33,959 nucleotides of DNA, from the NCBI GenBank assembly GCA_905213265.1, contig CAJMHR010000025.1:1-33959 (forward strand), given 5' to 3'. The notes beneath the pieces are model-generated. The model saw nothing but the letters and a program-made list of their open reading frames with translations. It did no database searches and was not told the origin of the DNA. Below are positions 1 to 10,300 of the stretch, piece after piece. Source of the DNA: an uncultured Collinsella sp. (GTDB lineage: Bacteria; Actinomycetota; Coriobacteriia; Coriobacteriales; Coriobacteriaceae). How positions within the stretch are numbered: the first letter of the stretch is position 1; each line of letters begins with the position of its first letter. A program made the translations under genes and the position numbers.

Positions 1-222
1 TCATGCCGAAATGGCGCGAAGCACGCGGTTGACAAAACTATAGAGACACGTCCCAAATTAGCTACTTTGTGGGTTGTGGGGGATAAAGATTGCCGGTCGA
101 TTTGTCCTACTGGGGCATGTCGATGGCGCGAGTGGTTCGATTTTGAGCCTGAGTGGCAACCCGAGGCGAAATTTCGGGTCACCCAAATTGCTACAATTTT
201 AAGCATATAGCGATGTCCTGCC

Positions 223-253
223 TTGCGTTTCTGCGCGGGGGGGGGCGTATATT
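223..253 (+). promoter_or_regulatory. Candidate promoter with a G9 tract in its spacer
   Basis: TTGCGT at 223-228 (3 of 6 consensus matches) and TATATT at 248-253 (5 of 6) are separated by 19 bases that contain nine consecutive Gs at 237-245. Losing one or two Gs would give an 18- or 17-base spacer, close to optimal. Slippage in such a tract is a known way to phase-vary transcription, for example meningococcal porA. A competing promoter, TTGCAT (253-258) with TATATA (277-282) and an 18-base spacer, lies just downstream. The assignment is an inference; the G tract itself is certain. Confidence 0.4.
237..245. repeat. Homopolymeric tract of nine Gs
   Basis: Nine uninterrupted Gs lie 81 bases upstream of the chosen adhesin start codon. 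It is the most slippage-prone tract I see near a gene start in the window. If translation began at the ATG at 213 instead, the tract would be inside the coding frame as Gly-Gly-Gly, and slippage would shift the frame. Confidence 0.95.
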
Positions 254-326
254 TGCATCGATGGGGACGACACACATATATAGCGAGCCGCTGCTTGACG
301 TCCTCATGGATTTGGGGAGGGCCTTC

Positions 327-3300
327 ATGAATCGCGTGTGTGCGAGAGCTCGAGAAATGCTAAAGCCTTTTGGCAAGAAAACCAATACCGCCAAGCGTGT
401 CCTGAGGGTTTTGGCCGTCCCGCTGGCGGCGTGCGCGCTCATGTTTGGCGCGACGAGCGCGTCGGCTGCCGTGAGCGACCATACCGTGCAGACGGTGAAT
501 CCTACCGGCACCACGGTCAATCTGTTCGACTACTGGGTTGTCGATGGCGATAACGACAATTCCGCCAACGTAAACAACTACAACGAGAATGACAACACCG
601 GCATCAATAAAGACCATCAGCTCAAGTTTAATGGCGGCGCCGGTACGGGCATTAACAAGTGGACGGGTAGAAGCAATATCAACGGTTTTGGACGTCTTTC
701 ATTTGTAAAGAACATGCTGGTAAATGGCTATCCGGCAATCAACAATGGCACCCACACCTCCCAAGGCCAGGGTGTTAACTACACCGATGAGTCGCTGGCC
801 TATCTCTTTAACAATGACAGCCAAGCAAATGGCAAGCAGAACGGTAAGGCCGTTTACAACAACGTACAGGGTCTCTTCCAACTTGAGAATGGCTATTACG
901 TTTACGACTCGTATGGTTCTGATGGCAACTATGCCGCGTACAACTCCACAACGAACTCTTTTAACGTCTATGACTCCGCGGGCGTATATAAGGGAAGTGC
1001 TGATAGCGAAACCAATCTAGGCCAATTCTTTCCCTTTGACTCGGCTGACAATGTTTTCGACGAACAGGGCAATAAGCTCTCGCCCAAAAAGATCGTTGAC
1101 GGAAGCACGAACCTTAACCACCACTTTGGCATGTCCATGACCACGGAGTTTGTCCAGCCTAACGGTGGCAAGACCACCAAAGGCGAGGACATGATCTTTG
1201 AGTTCTCGGGTGACGACGACGTCTGGGTGTACATCGATGACGTACTCGTGGGCGATCTGGGCGGCATCCACGAGAAGGCGACGCTCGAGATTAACTTCGC
1301 CACCGGTGCCGTGCATGTTGGTCATATTGACAATGCAAACGATAAAGAAAAGACAATTGAAAATACCACCATCCTAAACATGTTCAAAGCCGCTGGTGCG
1401 GATACCTCCAACTTCTCCGACAACACCTTCCGCGATAGCACCAAGCACACGCTGAGCTTCTTCTATTTGGAGCGCGGCGCTGGTGCATCGAACATGTCGC
1501 TTAAGTTCAACCTCACCACCCTGCCGTCGTCCGAGGTCGCGAAAGTCAATCAGAACGGCGAGGCAGTCCAGGGTGCCAAGTTTGCACTGTATCAGTCGGA
1601 TGACAACTGGAATGCGCAAGGCGAGGCCATCGCCCAGGGCACGACGGACAACAATGGCCAGCTGGTACTTCTGAAGCCGAACCGTTCTGTTCTCTCGTTC
1701 GACGAAGAGCATGCTGAGGGACACGACTACTTTGTACTCAAAGAGACAGGCCTGCCCGAGGGGTACCGCTCGAGCCTGACCTCGTCGACCACCGCAACGC
1801 CAGGCGAGCTGCACCTGCAGTACAAGCAAGCTGCGGCGAGTGGCTCGGGTGGTGTGGTGGTTGCACCGCAAACGACGGTCACCATGGCCGACGGCAAAAC
1901 GCAATGGACGGGCAGCCGCATGTGGCTGAACGGCGGCTATCTGGCTGCCAAGGAGACCATTTCCCTTAGCAAAGAAATAAAAGACAATAAGGACAAACCC
2001 ATTAGTTCGGGTACGACCTTCGCCGTCGTGCTCAAACGCACCGATAAAACTAAGAAAGACACGGACGAAAACGCATGGACGGCAGTCACGGGCAATCCGC
2101 TCGATGGCTACAAGCTATGCTCCGCGCACGGCATTGCCGGCGCGGTCGAGGCCGCAAAATCGGCCGACACGAGTGTCTTTGCCGTCAACACCAAGGGCGA
2201 CTATGAGGTAACGGTCAGGTCGCTGCCCGGCGATATCGAGAAGTACGCCGCCATGATGGAGGACAAGTCCAAGTCCGAATATACCGTGGCGGTCTACCAC
2301 ACCACGGCGTCGTCTCTGGCAGAGGCAACCACGGAGAACACCTCCATGGTTGAATACCGGTCGACAAACAGACAGTTTTCAACCGTGATCCACCTCACCA
2401 ACGTCCAAAACCGTCTGTTTGTGCAGAAGGTCGATGACCTGGGTGAGCCCGTGAACGGCGCGACGTTTGAGCTGTACCAGGCCAAAGACGTTACCGGCAA
2501 TAGCCCCAGCACCTATGCCATTATGTCCGGCGCCGTGCCGTACGACACCGTGCAGGCAAATGGCATGACCTATCCGTATGAGATTAAGGGTGCAGCATGC
2601 TTCCCTCTCGATTCCGCAAAGCATGCGCCCCTTATCAAGGGTACGTACTATCTGCGTGAGTCTGGAAGTCCGGACGGCTATGAGCTAAATACCACCATCA
2701 CCAAGGTGATCGTGGACGACTCCGGTGTGTACGTAGATGCTGGCGAGAAGAACGACGGCGTGCGCAGTATGAGCGGCCCGGGTTCGCTCATTGCCTCCCT
2801 TGCGCAGTTTGGCTCTCCCGACTCCATCGATAACACGCTTACGCACATCAAGGGCAAACTGCAGAGCGCGACTGGTGCAGATGCCAAGGGTAACCTGACG
2901 TGGGGCCAGACGAGCACTGCCCAGGGCGTGACGCCCTCGCTCGCGAACGACTTGATGCACATGCGCTATGACAAGGCGCCGCAGGGCACCAAGACCGTTC
3001 TGCGTTATGTCGAGGACAAGGGTGACCGCGACGGTCAGCTGGCGACGATCTTTGCCGATACGGGCATCAACCGTATGGCCCTCTACCAAGAGGACGACTC
3101 ATCATATATTGACGATGCCTCCAAGACACGTACCAACCTGGGCACGCTCCAGCTCAACCACCTCTTTACCACGGCAACGGCCGTGCAGTATACCGATCGT
3201 CGTGTGGCACGCCTGCAGGTGACCAAGACCGTGACGGCAGACAGTGGTCTAACCGCGCCTACTAAGGACGCGAAAGACAACGACCTGACGTTTAGGTTTA

Positions 3301-4328
3301 AGTTCACCCTGCCAGAGTCCGAGAATGGCTACGAGGCGCATGTGTTCGATGCGGACGGCAAGGCCGTGGGCAATTCCTTTAGGCTCCACAACGGCGACAC
3401 CCATTCCATCAAGGCCGGCGAGACCATCCGCGTATACGACCTTAAGAAGGACGACAGCTATAGCGTGAGCGAGCTCACTACCAAGAGCGAGGAGTCCAAT
3501 GGCAACGTGCTGGCGAGCATCGTCAACACTGTGACCGGCTCTGCCGGCGAGTCGGTGCTTCCGGCCGGCTTTAGACTCGTCAGCCGCAAGGCCGGCGGCG
3601 AGGAACAGTTGGGAACCGGTAATACCATCACGGGCTCGATCGCCGCGCTCGAGGGCGGGAAGATCCCTGCGAGCAACAAGCTCGAGTTCACCAATAACTA
3701 CAGCGCCAGCCGCGTAAAGCTCGATGCCAAGAATGGCCTGAGCGCCGAGAAGGTACTCGAGGGTCGCAATTGGGCCAATGGCGATACCTTTACCGCGCAG
3801 CTTACAGCCGAGGACGGCGGCCCCATGCCCGGTGGCGCCAAGAGCAAGGTGTCGACGGTCGTGTTCACCACGGACGCCCACGAGAAGGCAACATTTGGCG
3901 ACATCACCTATTACAAGCCGGGCACCTACACCTATACCATCAGGGAGGTTATCCCCGGTTCAGACGCCAGGGCGGGCGGTATAAGCTATTCCGCCGCCGT
4001 CTATACCGCAACGGTCGTGGTGGAGGACAACCACGCCGGTGCTCTGGTCGTTACGAGCGTGACGATGATGCAGTTGCGCGACGATGCCGGTACCGAGAAG
4101 AATGTCGAGGTCGCTGGTAAGACCGCAACCTTCACCAACCGCTACGATGAGCACGAAGCGAACATCACCATCCAGGCCAAAAAGATCCTGACCGACAACG
4201 CCGGGACGTTCCCGCTTGCCCAGAATGCCTTTAGCTTTGCGCTCGAGGGCATGGGTGGCTATGCGGATGACAGCGCTGTGTTCAACCCCGATACGGTCGA
4301 TAAGAGCATGACGGCCCCCATGCCCTAG
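327..4328 (+). CDS. Giant fibro-slime/Cna_B adhesin, N-terminal part ending at an in-frame amber codon
   Basis: This is a secreted surface protein of 1333 residues as read up to the TAG. Residues 1-47 form a signal peptide: basic n-region, hydrophobic core near 28-41 and an ASA cleavage site. Residues about 58-400 match the fibro-slime/PA14-like domain, with the hallmark GDDDVWVYID at 295-304 followed by DLGGIH, and later HTLSFFYLERG. SpaA-type modules follow (VNQNGEAVQGAKF near 405, VDDLGEPVNGATF near 705). Further on come FctA/Spy0128-type modules with KTV or KVLEGR strands, a Y-x-x-x-E strand and a closing F-T-N-x-Y. In this family, Lys-Asn isopeptide bonds lock such modules. The ATG at 327 was chosen for its GGGGAGG site. 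The stop at 4326-4328 falls inside a module, and the same frame continues for 2,658 more codons to a sorting signal. The fragment made here has no cell-wall anchor. The head probably binds host or diet glycans or proteins, but that is a guess. Confidence 0.85.
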   Translation: MNRVCARAREMLKPFGKKTNTAKRVLRVLAVPLAACALMFGATSASAAVSDHTVQTVNPTGTTVNLFDYWVVDGDNDNSANVNNYNENDNTGINKDHQLKFNGGAGTGINKWTGRSNINGFGRLSFVKNMLVNGYPAINNGTHTSQGQGVNYTDESLAYLFNNDSQANGKQNGKAVYNNVQGLFQLENGYYVYDSYGSDGNYAAYNSTTNSFNVYDSAGVYKGSADSETNLGQFFPFDSADNVFDEQGNKLSPKKIVDGSTNLNHHFGMSMTTEFVQPNGGKTTKGEDMIFEFSGDDDVWVYIDDVLVGDLGGIHEKATLEINFATGAVHVGHIDNANDKEKTIENTTILNMFKAAGADTSNFSDNTFRDSTKHTLSFFYLERGAGASNMSLKFNLTTLPSSEVAKVNQNGEAVQGAKFALYQSDDNWNAQGEAIAQGTTDNNGQLVLLKPNRSVLSFDEEHAEGHDYFVLKETGLPEGYRSSLTSSTTATPGELHLQYKQAAASGSGGVVVAPQTTVTMADGKTQWTGSRMWLNGGYLAAKETISLSKEIKDNKDKPISSGTTFAVVLKRTDKTKKDTDENAWTAVTGNPLDGYKLCSAHGIAGAVEAAKSADTSVFAVNTKGDYEVTVRSLPGDIEKYAAMMEDKSKSEYTVAVYHTTASSLAEATTENTSMVEYRSTNRQFSTVIHLTNVQNRLFVQKVDDLGEPVNGATFELYQAKDVTGNSPSTYAIMSGAVPYDTVQANGMTYPYEIKGAACFPLDSAKHAPLIKGTYYLRESGSPDGYELNTTITKVIVDDSGVYVDAGEKNDGVRSMSGPGSLIASLAQFGSPDSIDNTLTHIKGKLQSATGADAKGNLTWGQTSTAQGVTPSLANDLMHMRYDKAPQGTKTVLRYVEDKGDRDGQLATIFADTGINRMALYQEDDSSYIDDASKTRTNLGTLQLNHLFTTATAVQYTDRRVARLQVTKTVTADSGLTAPTKDAKDNDLTFRFKFTLPESENGYEAHVFDADGKAVGNSFRLHNGDTHSIKAGETIRVYDLKKDDSYSVSELTTKSEESNGNVLASIVNTVTGSAGESVLPAGFRLVSRKAGGEEQLGTGNTITGSIAALEGGKIPASNKLEFTNNYSASRVKLDAKNGLSAEKVLEGRNWANGDTFTAQLTAEDGGPMPGGAKSKVSTVVFTTDAHEKATFGDITYYKPGTYTYTIREVIPGSDARAGGISYSAAVYTATVVVEDNHAGALVVTSVTMMQLRDDAGTEKNVEVAGKTATFTNRYDEHEANITIQAKKILTDNAGTFPLAQNAFSFALEGMGGYADDSAVFNPDTVDKSMTAPMP
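4326..4328 (+). other. In-frame TAG interrupting the adhesin
   Basis: The codons read ATG CCC TAG GGC GCC GAG, inside an APMP-x-GA loop. Paralogous loops in the same protein read PMPGGAK, PMPKGAK and PMPEGSA, so a Glu, Lys or Gly is expected here. TAG is one base from GAG or AAG. The reading frame is otherwise uninterrupted from 153 to 12302. Confidence 0.9.
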
Positions 4329-4352
4329 GGCGCCGAGGGCAACACTGTCACC

Positions 4353-7300
4353 GTGGGCAACGTCGATGGCACGGTGAGATGGCCGGAAATCTCTTATACC
4401 GCCAACAAGGATGCGGGACGTGCCTACGTGTACAGGCTTGTTGAGAATCCCGGCAGCGTTACGGGCATGACCTACGACGGATCGGTCTATTACGCCGTGG
4501 TGCGCAATGCCGAGAAGGGTGCCGGCATCCAGACTTCGGTCGAATACTACAAGCCCGCAAAGAATGGCTCGGTAGAGAAGCTGGGCAACAACGCCACACC
4601 TTCCTTTACCAATATATATAGTGCGGAGCCCACGAGCGCGACCCTTCAGGGCCAAAAGACCCTGAGCGGCCGCGACTGGAACCAAGGCGAGAGCCACACC
4701 TTTAACCTTACCGCCGCTACGGACGATGACAGCGCAACAAGTCTGGGTAAGACCACAAAGCAGGCGGTAGCGGATGGTGCCGTTGTCATTAACACTAACC
4801 AGGCCGTCGCTAGCGCGCCCGAGTCGGGACGCGTTGCCTCGTTCTTCTTTGGCACCGAAGCCGCCCCGACCGTGACGTTCAACCGTGCAGGTACCTTTAG
4901 CTTCAACATTACCGAGAAAGCTGCGCAGGATGGCCAGGCGGGCATGTCCATGGACAAGCACACCGCCCGCGCGACCGTCGTGGTGACCGACCTGGACGAG
5001 TCGGGCAACCACGCGGGCAAGCTACGCGTGTCGAGCGTGACCTACGCCAACACCGGTGCCTCCGATGCGGACAAGATCGTAACCGACAAGGCTGCCTTTA
5101 CCAACGCGTACCATGCATCGGGCACCTTTGATGGCGTGACGGTGAGCAAGACTCTTGAGGGTCGCGCCTCTACCGCGGGCCAGTTTACCTTTGCCGTGAC
5201 GGGCCTTTGGTACAACGGCGTTCAGACGTCGGTCGACGGCGCCGAGGCTAGCTTGTCCAATACGGCTGCGGGGGCCGGCGTGTCCAGCGCCGTGATGGGC
5301 GCAAGCGGGAAAGAGAAGCTCTTTGCCCGTGAGCTCACGGAACAGGATCTGGGGCGTACGTTTGCCTATCGCATCCACGAGAACCAGCCTACTGCTACTG
5401 CTGCCGGCTACACCTATGACACCGGCTACACGGGCGATGCCATCGTGCTCGTCAAGGTTCTTGCGCGCAAGAACGACCCTGCCAAGCTCTACACCGTGAC
5501 GACCGTGCTCAAGGGTGCGGGTGTGACGGAGCTGCTGGGCGACGGTGCCGACGCGAGCGCGCTGACGGACGAAAAGATCGTCCAGCTCAAGCAAGATTCG
5601 ACTACCTACGTGCAGCAGTACGATGCAAGTGAGGCCGGCGCCACAACGCCTGCCGTCTCGTTTGTGAATCGCTATGAGGCAAGTCTCGACTATGGCGCCG
5701 CTGGCGGTTTGCAGATCGAGAAGACGTTGACGTATCCCAAGGACGCGACCATTTTTGGCTCGCCTAAGAGCACGTTCCGTTATATCGTCAAGCCTGCCGA
5801 CGAGATATCTGCCAGCAAGGTTGGCATTTCCACGGACGGCAAGGTCTTTGAGACCGCAAATGTCGAGGCCGACGCCCCCAAGACCGTTAGTTTGATACCT
5901 GCGGGTGGGTTGACCTTCACTCAGGATGATGCCTGCAAGACGTTCACCTATACGGTGAGCGAGATTGACGACAAGGCGACGGGCTATACGTACGACAAGA
6001 CGGTCCATACGGTTAAGGCTGTCGTGGCGGATAACGGCGACGGTACGCTTAGAGTCACGACAGCGGTAAGCAAGCAGGTCGATGGCAAGGACGAGCTCGA
6101 GGGCCAGTGGATCTATCCGTCTGGTGCAACGTCCACCGGTGTCGCGACGGTCAAATTCAAGAACACCTATACGGTCACCGAGGCGGCAACCTACACCCCG
6201 TTCGTGACGAAGGTGGTTGCCGGCGCTGATGCTCCGGGCAAGTTCGCCTTTGCTATGACCGCGGCTGACGATGCTACCAAGACTGCCATCGATGGCAAGC
6301 TCATCACCGGCTCTTCGATGAGTGCGGACAACGGCTATGTTGAGAAGACACAAACGAAGGAGGGCCTCAAGGACGGAGAGCACGAAAAGATTGACTTTTC
6401 GAAGCTTACCTTTAACAAGCCGGGCACGTATACGTTTGCGATTAACGAGCTGGCCCCGAATGGCGGTCTCGGCGAGTGGAAGTATGACACGCACACTTAT
6501 GTCCTGACCATTACCGTAACCGATGAGGGCGGTAAACTTGTGGCCCGCGCCGATGGCGCGACCGGCTCGGAAGGCTTCATCTTCACCAATAGCTACCAAA
6601 CATCAACGAGCTACGAGCTCCAGGGCGGCCTGGAGATCGTCAAGACGCTCAACGGGCACGACCTGCATGCCGGCATGTTTGGCTTTACGGTGACGGGCGA
6701 GGGCGATGCTTCAATCGAAAAGCTCAACAAGCTGCTGCGCGCGGATAAGGGCAAGCTCACCGTTACCAACGATGAGCCGCAAACCGATGGTACGTCCCAC
6801 ACCGGTATTTTGGGTGGCCTGACCTTTGCGACGGACGATGCGGGTAAGACGTTTACCTACAAGATCGTCGAAAATAAGGGTAATAAGGACGGCTATACAT
6901 ACGACTCCACCTATTGGATGGTAGAGATTGCGGTTATTAAGAAGCGCGGCGACGGTTCGCTCTATACCGTGACCACGGCCAGGCACTATAACGCCAGCGG
7001 AGTTGAAGATGTCGACGACGCAATGACCTTTAGCTCCGAGAACGGTGTTGCCAAGGCTCAGGTGTTCTTTACCAACAGCTACGCTGCGACCGGAACATTC
7101 GACGGTCTTACTGCCGAGAAGGTAATGGATTCCGGCGACAAGATTGAGGCGGGTCAGTATACGTTTGACCTGTATGCGGAGAAGGCCGACGGCGAGCTCG
7201 TATGGATGGATGAGGGTAAGACCCAGGCGAGCGATAACGGTATCGCCACGGTCGACTTCGGCAAGGTTTACTTTAAGCTTGGCGGCGCTCTCGGCGGATC

Positions 7301-10300
7301 CCATGAGCTGACGATTAACCTTGCTGGCGCTGTGAAGGATGGTGTTGCCACCAAGCTGCACAATGCCGACCACACCACCACCTACAGCTTTAACCTGGTG
7401 GCAAAGGAGCGCTTGGCCAACCTGCCCGAGGGCGTGCGTCCCGTGGACACGTCCGCGACGTGCCGGGTGCTGCTCGAGGTGACTGACAACAACGATGGCA
7501 CGCTGACGCCCAGGGTGACCTACCGCGACGGTACCGAGAACGGCAAGATCGTTTTCCACAATACGCGTGATAAGGTCAAGACGATCGGCACGGTCGCGAA
7601 GCCCGATGTGGACATCGACGGGCAGCTGCTCTCTGTGGGCGATTCTTACGTCTACACCATTAACTGGGTCAATACCGAGGCCGGTGCCGATGGTAGCCTG
7701 GTTCCGGCCAACGTGACCGTGACCGACGAGCTTCCTGCCGGCGTTGTGTTCGAGGCCTTTGAGGGCGAGTATGCCGATAAGGGCGCTGCGAGCGGTCAGT
7801 CGCTTTCCTGGAACCTGGGTGAGCAGCCCGCGGGCAGCCACGGTTCGGTGCGCGTGCGCGTCAAGATTACCGAGGATGCTGTGAAGGACGCCCAAAGCGC
7901 TGTCGGCACCATCAATAACACTGCCACCGTTTGGGTTGGCAACAAGAGCTATACCGGCACCACGACCAACTACGTGCCCAAGAAGTCCGAGAGCGATGCC
8001 CAGGATTCGAATGAGTCGGGTGTGGCGCTGGGTGATGAGCTCACCTACACCATCGGCTACAAGAACACCGAGAACGCACCTGCCACGGTGGTGATTACCG
8101 ATGCCGTTCCCGCGGGAACCGAGTTCGTGGAGTTCGCCGGCGACCATAAGGATGCCGGCTCCAAGGACAATGACGGCAACCTTACCTGGACGTTGAAGGA
8201 CGTTCCCGCAGGCAAGGAGGGCACGGTTCAGTTTAAGGTTCGCGTGACCGAGGACGCGTTTAAGAGCGGTGGCGCTTCGGGCGACATCTCCAACCAGGCG
8301 TCGGTGGCGGTCGGCAACAACCCTGCCGTCAAGACCAACACCACTACCGACGAGGTGTCTGACGGCCGCCTGACGCTGAGCAAGACGGTCACGGCCGCCG
8401 AAGGCATTGTCGCGCCCAACAAGGCATTTACCTTTAAGGTGCTGCTCTACCAGGCCGATGGCGCAACGCCTCTGACCGGTACCTTTGCGTATGCTGGCCG
8501 TCCCAGCGGCACCAACGGCACCTATGTAAGTGGACAGATCAAGAGCGGTGACACCATCGCGCTTAAGGCCGGCGGCTCCGTGACGGTTACCGTGCCCGTG
8601 GGCGCTCGCTACGAGGTGCAGGAGCTTGACTCCAAGGGCGCCCTCATGACGAGTGAGGACGGATTTGCGGTTGCCGATAAGGCGAACCCCCAGAAGGGTA
8701 CCGTCGGACAGGCGACGCAGGTGGGCTTCACCAACGTCTACAGCGTGGAGTCCACGAAGGTGGAAAACGCCTTTAAGGTGCAAAAGAAGATCTCCGGACG
8801 CAACTGGATGACATCGGATGCCTTTACCATGATGCTGACTGCCCAGGGTGAGGCACCCATGCCCAAGGGCGCCAAGGACGGCGTGTCGGCGATTGAGTTG
8901 CACAAGGATGCCCAGGTTGGCAACTTCGGTACCATCGAGTACACCAAGCCCGGTACCTATACCTATGTGATCGCCGAGCAGCCGGGTGACGAGACGTCGC
9001 TCATCTTCTCGAAGGCCACCTATCGTGCCACCGTCACGGTGACCGACGACGGCGCCGGTAAGCTGTCTGCCAAGACCAAGATTGCACAGCTGACCGACGA
9101 TGCGGGCGACGCTGCTGAGCGTACGGTCGAGGCGGCGGTCTTTACCAACACCGCCAAGACCGGCAGCCTCACCGTCAAGAAGAAGGTCGTCGGCGGCGAC
9201 AGCCAGCGCGAGTTCGGCTTCACGGTCGCGCTGGCCGACGGGGACGGCGAGCCCGTCTCCGGCACCTTCGGCAAGGGTGAGCACGCCGTGACGTTCGCGG
9301 ACGGCAAGGCGACCTTCACGCTTAAGGACGGTGGGGAGAAGGCCATCGCCGGCCTGCCCGTGGGCGCGCGCTACACCGTGACCGAGGACGCCGCCGAGGG
9401 CTATACGACCACGGTCAACGGGGCTGACGGCTCCAAGGCCGAAGGCGCCGTGACCGAGGACGGCGCGACCGTCGCGTTCACCAACACGTACGGAACGGCC
9501 GCCGAGGGCAGAGACGTCTCCACCGCGGGGCTCTTCACCAAGACGCTCGAGGGCCGCGACTGGGCTGAGGGCGATAGCTTCCAGTTCACGCTCACGGGCG
9601 AGGGCGGCGCTCCCATGCCCGAGGGCTCTGCCGACGGTTCCAAGACCGTCAGTGTGACGGCCGCCGGCACCAAGGCGGGCGATAGGGTCGCCTTCGACTT
9701 CGGCTCCATCCGCTACACGCTCGATGACATCAAGGATGCCGAGTTCGCCGAGGTCGGTGGCAAGCGCGTGCGCGCCAAGACCTTCACCTACACGGTGCGC
9801 GAGGTCAGGCCCAATGACGGCTCTGCCATCGCCGGTGTGGCCTACGACGGTCACGTCGCTATGATGACGGTGACCGTGACCGACGACGGCTCCGGCAACC
9901 TCACGGCCACGACGCCCGCGATCGCGGAGGCGAGCGGCGGCGACTTCGTCAACACCTACACGACCGAGCTCGACTACTCGGCCCGCGCGGGCGTGCGCCT
10001 GTCCAAGACGCTCTCCGGCCGCGCCATGGAGGCGGGGCAGTTCGCCTTCACCGTGGCCGCGGACGCCGAGACGGCCGCCAAGCTCGGCCTCAAGACCGAC
10101 AAGGACGCCTACGCCGTGGCCGCTGCCGACGATGGGAAGGCCGACCTGGCCGACCTCATCGGCGGTGCCGCGGAAGGCGACGTGAAGTTCACCGACGCCG
10201 ACGCGGGCAAGACCTACCGCTTCACCGTCACCGAGACCAAGCTCGGCGGCGAGGGCTACACCAACGACACCGCGCCGCGCACGGTGACCATCGCGCCCGG

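Larger units (their letters stand above)
1..326 (+). other. Upstream region of the giant adhesin gene
   Basis: This stretch has no gene I can support. The adhesin reading frame stays open upstream to a GTG at 153, with in-frame ATGs at 213, 261 and 306, but none of these has a ribosome binding site. The ATG at 327 does: GGGGAGG at 314-320, six bases upstream. I therefore read 1-326 as promoter and leader. Possible -10 elements are TACAAT (192-197), TATATT (248-253) and TATATA (277-282). A TTGACA at 29-34 has no good partner -10. Confidence 0.5.

Noticed and set aside
4320..4340. Pyrrolysine or selenocysteine insertion at the adhesin stop
   Set aside because: The codon is UAG, so selenocysteine is excluded; no pyl genes are in view, and paralogous loops have ordinary Gly, Lys or Glu at this place.
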